Shown here piece after piece: positions 1-8,088 of a DNA stretch of 64,000 nucleotides (positions are counted from its first letter, which is position 1; every line of letters begins with the position of its first letter). The notes under the pieces are model-generated. The model had not been told where the DNA came from and did no database searches. It saw only the letters and a program-made list of their open reading frames with translations. Position numbers and translations under genes: made by a program. The DNA comes from JAZDGX01 sp964482205 (GTDB lineage Bacteria; Eisenbacteria; RBG-16-71-46; CAIMUX01; WJJG01): positions 1 through 64,000 of the forward strand of contig CAYZWI010000007.1 in the NCBI GenBank assembly GCA_964482205.1. Direction: 5' to 3'.

Positions 1-346
1 TGGAGGCGGCGGGAATCGAACCCGCGTCCGGAAGAGCTTCATCAAGCGTATCTACGTGCGTATCTCACTATTTGATCTCGCCGTCCGGGACTCCGGTGAG
101 CGGGATTCCCGTCCGGCCAGCTCTGATGTTTCGCGAATCCCTTCGAGCAAGAGATCCGCTAGCCCACCGTAATTGCGCCAATCAGCACCCCGGCAGGCGC
201 AGGCCGCTGGTGGCGAGCTGCATTAGGCTGCAGCTAGTGCCGGCTGATAGTCGGCAGTTGTCTTTTCCCTACTTGTTTTACGAGCCAGTAGGGACCTCGG
301 CACGCAACGCAGGACTCATTCTCCCCGTCGAAACCAGATCGCCCCC
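1..346 (-). ncRNA. ssrA: tmRNA (3' CCA end lies just outside the window)
   Basis: Transfer-messenger RNA for rescue of stalled ribosomes together with SmpB (encoded at 9869-10348). The 5' end reads GGGGGCGATCTGGTTTCGAC, the family signature, and GGGGGCG pairs with CGCCTCC at the 3' end (one G-U) to form the acceptor stem. The T-arm GGTTCGATTCC is intact. The base at position 1 is the discriminator A, so any encoded CCA is off the window. The tag frame ends with ALAAA and a TAA at 225-223. Reading upstream from the stop, the likely tag is EKTTADYQPALAAA, starting at a GAA codon at 267-265. The resume codon is inferred from the upstream TAGG context, so the first residue or two are uncertain. 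Confidence 0.95.
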
Positions 347-369
347 TTCCATTCTTCGACGGACACTCC

Positions 370-375
370 ATTGTA
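370..375 (-). promoter_or_regulatory. -10 box of the tmRNA promoter
   Basis: On the minus strand TACAAT lies 24 nt before the mature 5' end of the tmRNA, which suits a short leader removed by RNase P. A convincing -35 was not found; the best candidate, TGGACC, would need a 19-nt spacer. Confidence 0.55.
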
Positions 376-444
376 CCTGAGACACGAAGGGCAGGGTCCA
401 CCCGGTTTTCCGAGCGAGCACCCCGCCCATGCATCGAGCCTCTT

Positions 445-517
<73 letters not shown>

Positions 518-575
518 GCCGTCGGACGCTTCCTTCGGCCGGGCAATCGCGCAGCCGCATTCGGAAGCAGGTGGC

Positions 576-605
576 AGACTACCCCGTAAGCGCGTCGGGG
601 GTCAA
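576..605 (-). promoter_or_regulatory. Candidate promoter for tRNA-Lys
   Basis: Minus strand: -35 TTGACC (605-600), 18-nt spacer, -10 TAGTCT (581-576), about 60 nt before the mature tRNA 5' end. The -35 is good and the -10 moderate. Confidence 0.4.
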
Positions 606-635
606 GCTTCGTCTGGCGCTCGTCTGCCCCGCGAA

Positions 636-1100
636 TCAGAACGGAAGGTCGTCATCCTCGCCGACCGGGTCCAGCGAGCTGTCGGGCACATACCCGCTGT
701 CGGGGTCCGCGGCGCTCTGCCCCGAGCGCACTTCGGCCGCTTCGGGCTCGTAGCTCGTCTCGCCTTCCGCGCGGCCGCCGAGCATGATCAGGTTCGTGGC
801 CACGATTTCGGTCATGTAGCGCCGCTGGCCCTGCTGATCGTCCCACTGGCGGCTCTGGATGCGGCCCTCGATGTAGACCTGCCTGCCCTTCTTCAAGTAT
901 TGCCCGCAGATCTCGGCGAGCTTGCTCCACGCCACGATGCGATGCCATTCCGTGCGCGTCTGCTTGTTGCCGCTTTTGTCGGTGAACGTCTCGTTGGTCG
1001 CCAGGCGGAAATTCGCGACGGGCGTGCCCCCCGGCGTGTGGCGGATTTCCGGGTCGCTTCCGAGATTGCCGATCAACAGTACCTTGTTGAGCGATCGCAT
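636..1100 (-). CDS. ssb: Single-stranded DNA-binding protein
   Basis: A 154-residue SSB that coats single-stranded DNA in replication, recombination and repair. The OB-fold covers about residues 1-108, opening MRSLNKVLLIGNLGSDPE, with typical later motifs NFRLATNE and TEWHRIV. The acidic, disordered C-terminal tail ends DDDLPF, the tip that recruits partner proteins. An AGGAGG lies upstream of the ATG. The gene stands alone, flanked by tRNA genes and not paired with rpsF/rpsR as in many bacteria. Length and motifs are normal for the family. Confidence 0.97.
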   Translation of the reverse strand: MRSLNKVLLIGNLGSDPEIRHTPGGTPVANFRLATNETFTDKSGNKQTRTEWHRIVAWSKLAEICGQYLKKGRQVYIEGRIQSRQWDDQQGQRRYMTEIVATNLIMLGGRAEGETSYEPEAAEVRSGQSAADPDSGYVPDSSLDPVGEDDDLPF

Positions 1101-1214
1101 CGTTCTCTCTTCCTCCTGTTTGGCGTTTCGAGTCCTTCCGGCCGCCTGGCTCGCCCGGCTCGGGTGCGCGAATCGGGTCTCTCTTCGGGATACCGCTTCG
1201 CCCGACGAGCGTCC

Positions 1215-1244
1215 TTGACCCGCTCCGCGCCCGCCCGCTACCCT
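1215..1244 (+). promoter_or_regulatory. Candidate promoter for tRNA-Pro
   Basis: -35 TTGACC (1215-1220), 18-nt spacer, -10 TACCCT (1239-1244), ending 18 nt before the tRNA-Pro gene. Position and strand fit; the -10 matches four of six consensus bases. Confidence 0.45.
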
Positions 1245-1262
1245 TCTCGCGCCTGTCCGTCA

Positions 1263-1336
1263 CGGGGTGTGGCGCAGTCCGGTAGCGCACCTGCTTTGGG
1301 AGCAGGGAGTCGGAGGTTCAAATCCTCTCACCCCGA
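1263..1336 (+). tRNA. tRNA-Pro (anticodon TGG)
   Basis: The acceptor stem CGGGGTG/CACCCCG is fully paired, the anticodon stem CCTGC/GCAGG encloses loop TTTGGGA with anticodon TGG, and the T-arm is GGTTCAAATCC. CCA is not encoded (the discriminator A is followed by CAGC). Confidence 0.95.
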
Positions 1337-1676
1337 CAGCAACCGGGCTTCTCCCCCCTCCTAGCAATACTGTGGCCAATCGAGTGCCGGCATTGTAGCA
1401 CCTTCGCGGCTGTTGTCACATCGCCACAAGGCTAGGCGGCCACATGCTGGCGCGACTCATGCCGCCCCCACCGCCCATGCCGCATCGTCCATGCGGCCCG
1501 GTTGCCGCCTGACCCATGGCGGGGTAGACTGCATTCGGGGTCCGTCGGCCATCGATCCGCGGCTTTGCGTCGCTTGACCCGTTGCCTGGCCGTCCGGCCG
1601 ATGTTCTTTGCCCGACGGTCCGTCGATCGATGGTCGCCGATGAGGCGGCCCTGCTGCCGTCGGATCGCGTGCCCAT
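1337..1676. other. Intergenic stretch without a recognisable gene
   Basis: About 340 bases between two plus-strand tRNA genes. Short open frames exist on both strands but none has an SD site, a domain or convincing codon use. A TTGACC near 1576 has no -10 partner at a usable distance. I see no terminator or repeat. Confidence 0.5.
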
Positions 1677-1749
1677 GCGCCTGTAGCTCAGTGGATAGAG
1701 CAGCGGATTTCTAATCCGCCGGCCGCAGGTTCGAGTCCTGCCAGGCGCG
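1677..1749 (+). tRNA. tRNA-Arg (anticodon TCT)
   Basis: The acceptor stem GCGCCTG/CAGGCGC is fully paired, the D-arm has AGCTCAGTGGATAGAGC, the anticodon stem GCGGA/TCCGC encloses TTTCTAA with anticodon TCT, and the T-arm is GGTTCGAGTCC. CCA is not encoded. Confidence 0.95.
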
Positions 1750-1808
1750 CTGTTTCGTCGATTCTTGCAGCCGTCCGCCGATTCGGTTCCACGAAGCCGG
1801 GAGGCAAA

Positions 1809-2828
1809 TTGCCCGCACCTGACTTGGCGCGCAGGCGGCGGCCCATCCGAAGCTGCGCCCGCCTTGCACTCGCATCGTTACTACTCGCGGCCTCATTACT
1901 CGCGGCCTCGCTCCTCGCGACCTCGCTGCCGCTTTGCTCGTCCCCGCCCCTTGCGTCCGCCATCGCGAAATCCGAAGAGCCTCCTGCCTCACCGCTCCCT
2001 CCCTTCGAGATTGCCATCACGATCGATGATCTGCCCTTCGTCAGCGGTCTCGGCCCGGGCGATTCGCGTCCGCAAGCGACCGCACGCATCTTGAGCGCGC
2101 TCGCCGATCATCACGCGCCCGCGACCGGATTCGTGGTTTGCGAACGCGAGGGCGATGAGCTCCTGCAACAATGGCTCGCCGCAGGGATCGAACTCGGGAA
2201 CCACTCGAGCGCGCACCGCCATCTCGACCGCATCTCCCTCACCGACTGGAGCGCCGATCTCCGCGCCTGCAACGCGAAGCTCGCTTCGCTCACGGGCACG
2301 CCTCCCCGCTGGTTCCGCTACCCTTTCCTTCAGACGGGCCGCACATCGGGACGGCGCGACTCCGCAAGGGCGATCGTCAGCGAAAGCGGTCTCCGCTCCG
2401 CGTTCGTATCCGTGGACACGGGCGAGTGGGCGCTCGTCTCGCCCTATGTGCAGGCGCTTTCGAACGGCGATCACGCCCGCGCCGATTCCATCGGCAGCGC
2501 ATACCTCGAGCATCTGATGGCGGCCATCGATCACTACCGGACCTTTGCCCGGGCGCATGTCGGACGGGATGTGCGCCACATTCTCTTGCTCCACGCGAAC
2601 GCGCTCGCGGCCGATCGCCTCGATTCGCTCCTCACCCGCATCGAAGCCGCGGATGGCCGCTTCATCACGTTGGAAGAGGCGCTCTCCGATTCCGTCTACG
2701 CCCTGCCTGACCGCTATGCGGGCCCGATCGGGCTCTCCTGGCTCTATCGCGTCGCGAGCGCGGACAGCGCGTGGGCCTGGGACAATGCGCAAGTGCAGTC
2801 GATGACGGAACGATTCCCCGCGGAGTGA
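1809..2828 (+). CDS. Secreted polysaccharide deacetylase (NodB homology, CE4-like)
   Basis: A 339-residue protein with a hydrophobic, repetitive N-terminus (LLLAASLLAASLLATSL, about residues 22-40) that looks like a signal peptide, then a NodB-type deacetylase domain. Visible CE4 motifs: TIDD near residue 70 (metal/base Asp pair), NHSSAH (the H-S-x-x-H metal motif), RYPF (the R-x-P-F motif) and LLLHAN near the end (last His motif). These enzymes remove N-acetyl groups from cell-wall or matrix polysaccharides outside the membrane, so all catalytic elements appear kept. The start is a TTG; no ATG lies before the signal region, so a nearby GTG or TTG is also possible. Substrate unknown. Confidence 0.85.
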   Translation: MPAPDLARRRRPIRSCARLALASLLLAASLLAASLLATSLPLCSSPPLASAIAKSEEPPASPLPPFEIAITIDDLPFVSGLGPGDSRPQATARILSALADHHAPATGFVVCEREGDELLQQWLAAGIELGNHSSAHRHLDRISLTDWSADLRACNAKLASLTGTPPRWFRYPFLQTGRTSGRRDSARAIVSESGLRSAFVSVDTGEWALVSPYVQALSNGDHARADSIGSAYLEHLMAAIDHYRTFARAHVGRDVRHILLLHANALAADRLDSLLTRIEAADGRFITLEEALSDSVYALPDRYAGPIGLSWLYRVASADSAWAWDNAQVQSMTERFPAE

Positions 2829-3009
2829 CTTCTCGCGCGCCCACCCGATGTCGACCCACGCATTGACTCTGCGCATCGAAATGCGGTTCACTTAAAGGTT
2901 GCATCGGCTCTGGCATTTGCAGCGCCGACATCGCGCCGCCGTCTTCGTTGTGCGATCGCCGCGCGGACATCGCCGCCCCGGCATCGCAGCGCCGAACAAG
3001 GAGCATACT

Positions 3010-4278
3010 TTGCGATCTCGATCCGTTTCTCCAGCTAAGCTCGCCCGGACAGCCTCGCAGCTGCTGTTCCTCGGGCTCATCACCTGGGTCGCCTGGCAGA
3101 TGTGGACCGGCGTGCGCGGCGCGACAATCGAGAAGTACTGCCCCTTCGGCGGCGTGGAAACGATCCTTCCCTGGCTGCGAAAGACAGGTACGCTGTGCAG
3201 CCTTTCCACCTTGAATCTCTCGATGATGGCCGGCGTGCTCGTGATGACGGTCGTGTTGAAGCGGGCCTTCTGCAGCCATGTCTGCCCGATCGGCACGATC
3301 TCGGAGTGGGTGAGCCGCCTCGGCCGCCGCTTGCATCTGCGCGTCGATGTGCCGCGCAAGGTCGACCGGCCGCTGCGCTACGTGAAGTACCTGGGATTGA
3401 TCGCCATCATCATCTTCACCTATCGCGTGCAGGAGCTCATCTTTCGCGAAGTGGATCCCTTCTTCGTCCTCTTCACGCTGGGCCGCGGACACGGCATCGC
3501 GGAGGGCGTGATCGGGATCGGCCAGGCGAGCCTGTGGATCGTGATCGGCTTGCTCGCCGCCGGCCTCGTCGTGCCGATGCTCTTCTGTCGCTATCTCTGT
3601 CCCTTCGCCGCATTCCTCACGCCCCTCTCGCGTCTGGGAGCGGCGCGCGTGAGAAGGAACGAAACGCATTGCACCTCGTGCGGCAAGTGCGACCGCGCGT
3701 GCGATTGGGGTTTGCGCGTCTCGCAGAAGCCCAGCGTGACGACCGGGGAATGCAGCAACTGCCAGGCGTGCGTGCAGGCCTGCCCCGTTCCCGGCGCGCT
3801 TTCGTTCGGATTTCGCGCGCCGGGCGCCGCTTCTCCCGCCGCAGAGCGCGAACAAGTCGAAAAGGTCGAGAGCCCGATTCCCGCAAGGCCACCCGCAAGA
3901 CCGGCCCTCTTCTCGCTGCTCTTCCCTCCCATCGTCGCCGGTCTCTTCTTTGCGGCCATCTTCGCCAGCCAGGCCTGGGAACTGCCCACCATGCAGCACA
4001 CCTTCGATCAAGCCGGATCCGCCACCGAGAGCGAACAGGTGGAAATGATCGTCGAAGGTCTTCGCTGCCGCGGGACATCCGCCTTTCTCGTGCAGCGTTT
4101 GCAGGCGGTGCCCGGGGTGCTCGGGGTCGAGACCTATGTGCAGGAGCATCGCGCGACGATTTCCTACGACCCGGCGAAGCTCACCGTGGAAGCGATCCGC
4201 GCAAAGATCGACGAGCCGGTTCTGCTGAACGACGGCCGCCAGGTGCAAGCCTTCCATGTGACCGAGATCAAGGACTGA
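3010..4278 (+). CDS. NapH/CcoG-type membrane polyferredoxin with C-terminal HMA-like domain
   Basis: Membrane electron-transfer protein of 422 residues. The TTG start is chosen because AAGGAG sits 6 nt upstream; the frame is open further up but without an SD. About five membrane segments carry YCPFGGVE, CSHVCPIG and CRYLCPFAA, the CP loops of the NapH/NosR/CcoG group. Then come two 4Fe-4S motifs, CTSCGKCDRAC and CSNCQACVQACP. After another membrane segment the last 65 residues resemble a heavy-metal-associated fold (VPGVLGVETYV, ISYDPAKL), but the usual CxxC is reduced to one Cys in GLRCRGTS. The HMA-like tail is not usual for NapH or CcoG. Role inferred as redox delivery to a metal or copper-handling process. 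No cytochrome oxidase genes are nearby. Confidence 0.85.
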   Translation: MRSRSVSPAKLARTASQLLFLGLITWVAWQMWTGVRGATIEKYCPFGGVETILPWLRKTGTLCSLSTLNLSMMAGVLVMTVVLKRAFCSHVCPIGTISEWVSRLGRRLHLRVDVPRKVDRPLRYVKYLGLIAIIIFTYRVQELIFREVDPFFVLFTLGRGHGIAEGVIGIGQASLWIVIGLLAAGLVVPMLFCRYLCPFAAFLTPLSRLGAARVRRNETHCTSCGKCDRACDWGLRVSQKPSVTTGECSNCQACVQACPVPGALSFGFRAPGAASPAAEREQVEKVESPIPARPPARPALFSLLFPPIVAGLFFAAIFASQAWELPTMQHTFDQAGSATESEQVEMIVEGLRCRGTSAFLVQRLQAVPGVLGVETYVQEHRATISYDPAKLTVEAIRAKIDEPVLLNDGRQVQAFHVTEIKD

Positions 4279-4368
4279 GCCGGGCCGCTCGTCATGGCGG
4301 CAGCGCGCTCGACGAGGGCGGATACGGCGTTCCATTCAAGATCCACGAGCTCCGAGGAGGGCGAAACC

Positions 4369-4647
4369 ATGATGCGCCGATGGAAGATGAGCGAGGCATT
4401 GAGAGCTTATGTGCGCGCACGCGGCGGAGTGCTGGCCGTCGGGATCTTCGATGTGCTCGTCGGGTGATGATCGGTCACCCGCACGCTGTCCGGTCGGATG
4501 GCGAAACCTGCCGATGTCGAACGCTTCGTTCTCTTTGAAATGGAGGATCTCCAGCTTTACATCGAGCGCGATCTGGTCGAGGCGGCCGAGCCGATCGAAT
4601 TCCTGATTCCGCACTTCGGCAACTTCGTCTTGGAACCGGAAGACTGA
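4369..4647 (+). pseudogene. Small reading frame interrupted by two tandem in-frame TGA codons
   Basis: A strong SD (GAGGAGG) precedes ATG ATG at 4369. The first part codes for 32 residues ending FDVLVG, then TGA TGA (4465-4470). The same frame continues open for 58 codons (SVTRTLSGRMAKPADVERF and on, ending VLEPED, TGA at 4645). The second half could start at ATG 4498 but has no SD. The two halves read like one ~93-residue protein. Possibilities: a decayed small gene, two tiny genes in one frame, or stop-codon readthrough. I do not recognise the family. Confidence 0.4.
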
Positions 4648-4869
4648 CCCCTGGCTCGATCGGGCGCATGGTCCTGCTTCTCGGGGATCGCGCGATGGAC
4701 GACCCGCAGGCGAATCGCTGCGTCGCGGACGGGTCCTCACGCCCCCGCGTGCAGCACGGCCGCGCTCTCAGGCGCCGCTGGGGGGACTCGGAAGACACCC
4801 GGGGCAAGCGCAAGACGATCCTCAGGGAAAGAACGCCGCATCGGCAAGCGAGCCCAGGAGGGGATAAGA

Positions 4870-4900
4870 AAAGGCCCGATGGGGGGTCCACCGGGCCTTT
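4870..4900 (-). terminator. Intrinsic terminator downstream of rdgB
   Basis: AAAGGCCCG (4870-4878) pairs with CGGGCCTTT (4892-4900), a 9-bp stem. On the minus strand it is followed by TTTTCTTATC, a better T tract than on the plus strand, so it most likely ends the smpB-to-rdgB transcript or an RNA between rdgB and here. Weak bidirectional action is possible. Confidence 0.8.
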
Positions 4901-5163
4901 CTGCTTGCGAGGCTACCCAACCCCGCAAGCGGGGGTGGCGGGTTTACGCCTAGGAGGCTCTGGAGGTTTTGAAACCCGAGTGCTTCTGCCGTGTGCGTCG
5001 GCCGAAACGCTCCAACCGATCACCGCTTTGTGCCGAGGTGGTGATGGTTTTTTCCGTTGCCGCCTGTGTGTACTCAGGTGCGCTTGGCAGGTTCCAGATC
5101 GGAAGGCCGGCGCGGGGGGTCGTCGGGCGGAAAAGCGGGCAATGGCTGCAATCAGGCTTGCGA
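4901..5163 (-). ncRNA. Structured intergenic region, possible small RNA (family not identified)
   Basis: The 270 nt between the rdgB stop and the terminator hold no gene but several stable foldings on the minus strand: GGGTTT/AAACCC enclosing GCCT/AGGC; CCACCCCCG-CTTG-CGGGGTTGG with one mismatch; and ATCACC/GGTGAT. Ending at a terminator, this could be a processed RNA or a long 3' UTR. I tested it by eye for RNase P, SRP and tmRNA signatures and found none. 6S RNA is a possibility but its long closing stem was not evident. Confidence 0.3.
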
Positions 5164-5169
5164 GAGGCA

Positions 5170-5766
5170 TCAGGGTTGCAGCAGGGAGGCGAGCAGTTCG
5201 TAAACTTTCCGCATCGCGCGTCCGCGATGGCTGATCTCGTTCTTCTCGTTGAGCGTGAGCTCGGCGAAGGTCTTTCCCAGCGCGGGGACGAAGAAGACCG
5301 GATCGTATCCGAAACCGCTCGTGCCTCTCCGCTCGGGAAGGATCGTGCCCTCGCACACTCCCTCGAGCACCCACTCTCTTCCATCGGGAAGGCGCAGGGC
5401 AGCCACGGTTCGAAAGCGCGCCGTCCTCCGCGGCAAAGGCACCGCCTGCATCAGGCCGAGCAGCTTGTCGAGATTGCGCGTATAGCTCTGCTCGGGGCCC
5501 GCGAAGCGCGCGCTCGCGACGCCCGGTGCGCCGTTCAAGGCATCGACCTCGAGCCCCGTGTCGTCCGCGAGGGCGGCCTCCCCCGTCGCCCGCTGCACCG
5601 CCCGCGCCTTCAGGAGCGCGTTCTCCTCGAGGGTGGCCCCGGTCTCTTCGACTTCCGGCACTCCCGGCCATTCGAGCGCGCTCGTGATCTCCAGGTCGAG
5701 ACCTCTGAGCGCGTGACGAAGCTCGGCGATCTTGTCGCGATTTCGACTGGCGACGAGCAAGCGCAT
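5170..5766 (-). CDS. rdgB: dITP/XTP pyrophosphatase (RdgB/HAM1)
   Basis: 198 residues. Hydrolyses non-canonical purine triphosphates (dITP, XTP) to monophosphates, keeping them out of DNA and RNA. Family motifs: MRLLVASRNRDKIAEL at the start (the S-x-N-x-x-K nucleotide-binding motif), EETGATLEENALLKA, LADDTGLEVDAL, TSGFGYDPVF and EKNEISHRGRA near the end. Last gene of the run smpB-amidase-GerMN-murI-rph-rdgB; rph ends 44 nt upstream, the common rph-rdgB pairing. Normal length, no missing motif. Confidence 0.97.
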   Translation of the reverse strand: MRLLVASRNRDKIAELRHALRGLDLEITSALEWPGVPEVEETGATLEENALLKARAVQRATGEAALADDTGLEVDALNGAPGVASARFAGPEQSYTRNLDKLLGLMQAVPLPRRTARFRTVAALRLPDGREWVLEGVCEGTILPERRGTSGFGYDPVFFVPALGKTFAELTLNEKNEISHRGRAMRKVYELLASLLQP

Positions 5767-5810
5767 GCAAAATCCTCTGCGGATTTCGGGAGAGGTGCGC
5801 GCGCCATCTC

Positions 5811-6578
5811 TCACGACCGCGGCTTCAACATGGCCGCGTCGAAGGGACCGTGCAGCGGAATCCCGAGCGCGCGCCGCTGGGCCGCGAACAAGGTGGGCAG
5901 CGCCCTCTTCCCGTGATCCATGAGGGGCTTCAGGTCTTCCTCGGCCATCGGCTCGCCTTCGACGCCTGCATGAAGCCCCACCAGGCGGCCGTCCGCGGTC
6001 ATGACGAGGGTCATGTCCACCGATGCGCGCGAATCCTCTTCGTAGGTGAGATCGCAGAGAGTCTCTCCGCCGACGACGCCCGCGCTCACCGCCGCAATCT
6101 GGCCGCGAATGGGAACCGCCAGCATGCGGCCATGCGCGACCATCCACCGGCACGCCTCGCACAGCGCCACGAACGCGCCCGTGATCGCCGCGGCCCGCGT
6201 GCTGCCGTCCGCTTCGATGACATCGCAATCGATCGTGATCGTGTGCATCGGAAGGCGGTCGAGACGGACGACCGATCGAAGGCTACGCCCGATGAGCCGC
6301 TGGATCTCCATGCTCCGCCCGCTCACCCTTCCGCGCGGCAGGCGCGCGTTGACCGATCGCGGAAGCATGCCGTACTCGGCCGTCACCCACCCTTGCGAGC
6401 TGCCTTTCAGAAACGGCGGCTGGCGGTCTTCCACCGTGGCCGAGCAGACCACCCAGGTGCGTCCGAGGCGAACCGAAGCCGATCCTTCCGCCTGTCGAAG
6501 GAAGGAGGCCTGAATGTCGATGGGTCGCAGATCCTCGGGCACGCGCCCATCCGCCCGGGCACCTTGCAGTGGACTCAT
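5811..6578 (-). CDS. rph: Ribonuclease PH
   Basis: 255 residues from the ATG at 6578; the frame is open further upstream but RNase PH proteins start close to the conserved R-DGR segment, here GARADGRVPEDLRP. A phosphorolytic 3'-5' exoribonuclease that trims tRNA 3' ends. Recognisable stretches: TWVVCSATVED, GWVTAEYGMLPRS, GRSMEIQRLIGRSLR, ITIDCDVIEADG, and DLTYEEDS with TLVMTADGR in the second half of the fold. It is the gene before rdgB on the same transcript, 88 nt after murI. Confidence 0.97.
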   Translation of the reverse strand: MSPLQGARADGRVPEDLRPIDIQASFLRQAEGSASVRLGRTWVVCSATVEDRQPPFLKGSSQGWVTAEYGMLPRSVNARLPRGRVSGRSMEIQRLIGRSLRSVVRLDRLPMHTITIDCDVIEADGSTRAAAITGAFVALCEACRWMVAHGRMLAVPIRGQIAAVSAGVVGGETLCDLTYEEDSRASVDMTLVMTADGRLVGLHAGVEGEPMAEEDLKPLMDHGKRALPTLFAAQRRALGIPLHGPFDAAMLKPRS

Positions 6579-6666
6579 GAGAGATTCCTTTCCACGAATT
6601 TTGCGGGGACTGCGAACCACGCGCTCGAATGCGGTGTCGAACGACTCGACATTCCGCGAGACGATC

Positions 6667-7509
6667 TCAACGGTCGTACCAGGGAACATCGCTCTGATCC
6701 ACGAGCGTGACCGCTTCCAATGGCCGTCCCAGGAACTGCGCCCCGATTTCCTCGAACCGGCGTGGACGGTCGGTGACGAAGAACGAACACCGCCCGCCCT
6801 CGGCGCGCGGATTGGCCATTCCGAGATCTGTCAGACGCGCGGCCGTTTCCCGGGCCGCTTCCTCGCCGGAATCGATCAAAGCGATCTCCGCCCCCGCGGT
6901 TTCCTCGATCACTTCCCGCAGCAAGGGATAGTGCGTACAACCGAGAATGAGCACATCGATTCTGCGATCGAGCAACGGCGCGAGATAGCGTTGCGCGGCC
7001 AAACGCGGGAGCTCTCCGGAAATCCACCCTTCCTCGACGAGGGGGACGAAGAGCGGACAAGCGGTCTCGAACACCTCCCAGCCTTCCCCACTCGCCTGCA
7101 AGCCGATCCGATACGATCCGCTGGCGACGGTCGCCTCGGTGGCGATCACGCCCACGCGCTTGCCTTTCGAGATGCGGCGCGCGGCTGCGACTCCCGGCGC
7201 GATCACGCCCACCGCCGGCATCGCCAGCGATTCGGCCAGCGCAGGCAGGGCCACCGCGCTCGCGGTATTGCACGCGACCACGAGCATCTTGATCCCGCGC
7301 CGCGAGAGGAAGCTCACGCATTCGCGCGAGAAGCGCAGCACCGTGTCGGCCGACTTCGTTCCGTACGGCAGGCGGGCGGCGTCGCCGAAGTAGAGAATGT
7401 CCTCGCCGGGCAGGCAGCGCCGGAGGGCGCGCACCACCGTCAGACCGCCGATTCCCGAATCGAACACGCCGATCGGCCGCGAGCGTTCATCCAACGAATG
7501 CGTCATCAT
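6667..7509 (-). CDS. murI: Glutamate racemase
   Basis: 280 residues. Converts L- to D-glutamate for peptidoglycan in the cytoplasm. Both catalytic cysteines are present in their motifs: ACNTAS (first Cys) and GCTHYPLL (second Cys). The substrate loop VFDSGIGGLTV is near the N-terminus and YFGDAARLPYGTKS follows. The start overlaps nothing but lies 3 nt after the GerMN gene stop, so translation is likely coupled. An alternative start is the next ATG one codon in. Confidence 0.96.
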   Translation of the reverse strand: MMTHSLDERSRPIGVFDSGIGGLTVVRALRRCLPGEDILYFGDAARLPYGTKSADTVLRFSRECVSFLSRRGIKMLVVACNTASAVALPALAESLAMPAVGVIAPGVAAARRISKGKRVGVIATEATVASGSYRIGLQASGEGWEVFETACPLFVPLVEEGWISGELPRLAAQRYLAPLLDRRIDVLILGCTHYPLLREVIEETAGAEIALIDSGEEAARETAARLTDLGMANPRAEGGRCSFFVTDRPRRFEEIGAQFLGRPLEAVTLVDQSDVPWYDR

Positions 7510-7512
7510 TCC

Positions 7513-8088
7513 TCATCGTTCTTCGAACATCGAAGCGGTGTAGGTCCATTCGAGCGACATCTCGTGAAGCAAGGGCCCGGTGGATTGCCCGCCGACTTCG
7601 ATGCGCACTCCGCTGACTTCGGGAAAGTTCGCGCACAGCGTGCGGGTGAGCGAGGCGGCGAGCACCCACTCGCCGAAGTCGCCCCCGCGCGCGCGGCGAA
7701 CCGCTTTGTTGAGTTCGACGAAGAGGATGCCCTCCTTCGTCAGGAAGAGGCCCTCGACCTTGCTCTGTTTGGGCCACGGCGAGAGGTTGCCTTCGAGCGA
7801 ACCGGAGAAGAGCGCTTGCATCACGGCCGGCGCATCTTTACGAAAATCTCCCGTGCGGGGCAGGAAGCGCACTTCGCGCCGCAGGCCGGTCAGATCGGGA
7901 CTGCCGTAAAAGAACTCGAACGCCGTCTGGGGAGCGAGCGCCTGGCCAACGGGCTCCGGTTCGCCCGCTTCGAAATCTTCGGGAACGCGCGTGCGCAGCA
8001 GCCAGATGGCGACCGCCAGCAGCACCACCGCCACGGCGGCCACGACCCAGGCCGGATGCAGGCGCGAGCGCTTTGCGGAGCGAGCCAT
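7513..8088 (-). CDS. Membrane-anchored GerMN-domain protein
   Basis: 191 residues from the ATG that overlaps the amidase-like stop as TGATG; another ATG 4 codons earlier (8100) is possible. Residues about 14-33 form one membrane helix (HPAWVVAAVAVVLLAVAIWLL), then a short linker and a GerMN domain of about 130 residues (FEFFYGSPDLTGLRREVR, GLFLTKEGILFVELNKAV, LTRTLCANFPEVSGVRIEV). GerMN domains occur in spore GerM and in exported envelope proteins. The next gene upstream is an amidase-like protein and the next downstream makes D-glutamate, so a role in peptidoglycan is a reasonable inference. No spore genes are seen, so a germination role is unlikely. Confidence 0.85.
   Translation of the reverse strand: MARSAKRSRLHPAWVVAAVAVVLLAVAIWLLRTRVPEDFEAGEPEPVGQALAPQTAFEFFYGSPDLTGLRREVRFLPRTGDFRKDAPAVMQALFSGSLEGNLSPWPKQSKVEGLFLTKEGILFVELNKAVRRARGGDFGEWVLAASLTRTLCANFPEVSGVRIEVGGQSTGPLLHEMSLEWTYTASMFEER

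Noticed and set aside
4901..5163. RNase P or SRP RNA
   Set aside because: Conserved core sequences of either RNA are absent.
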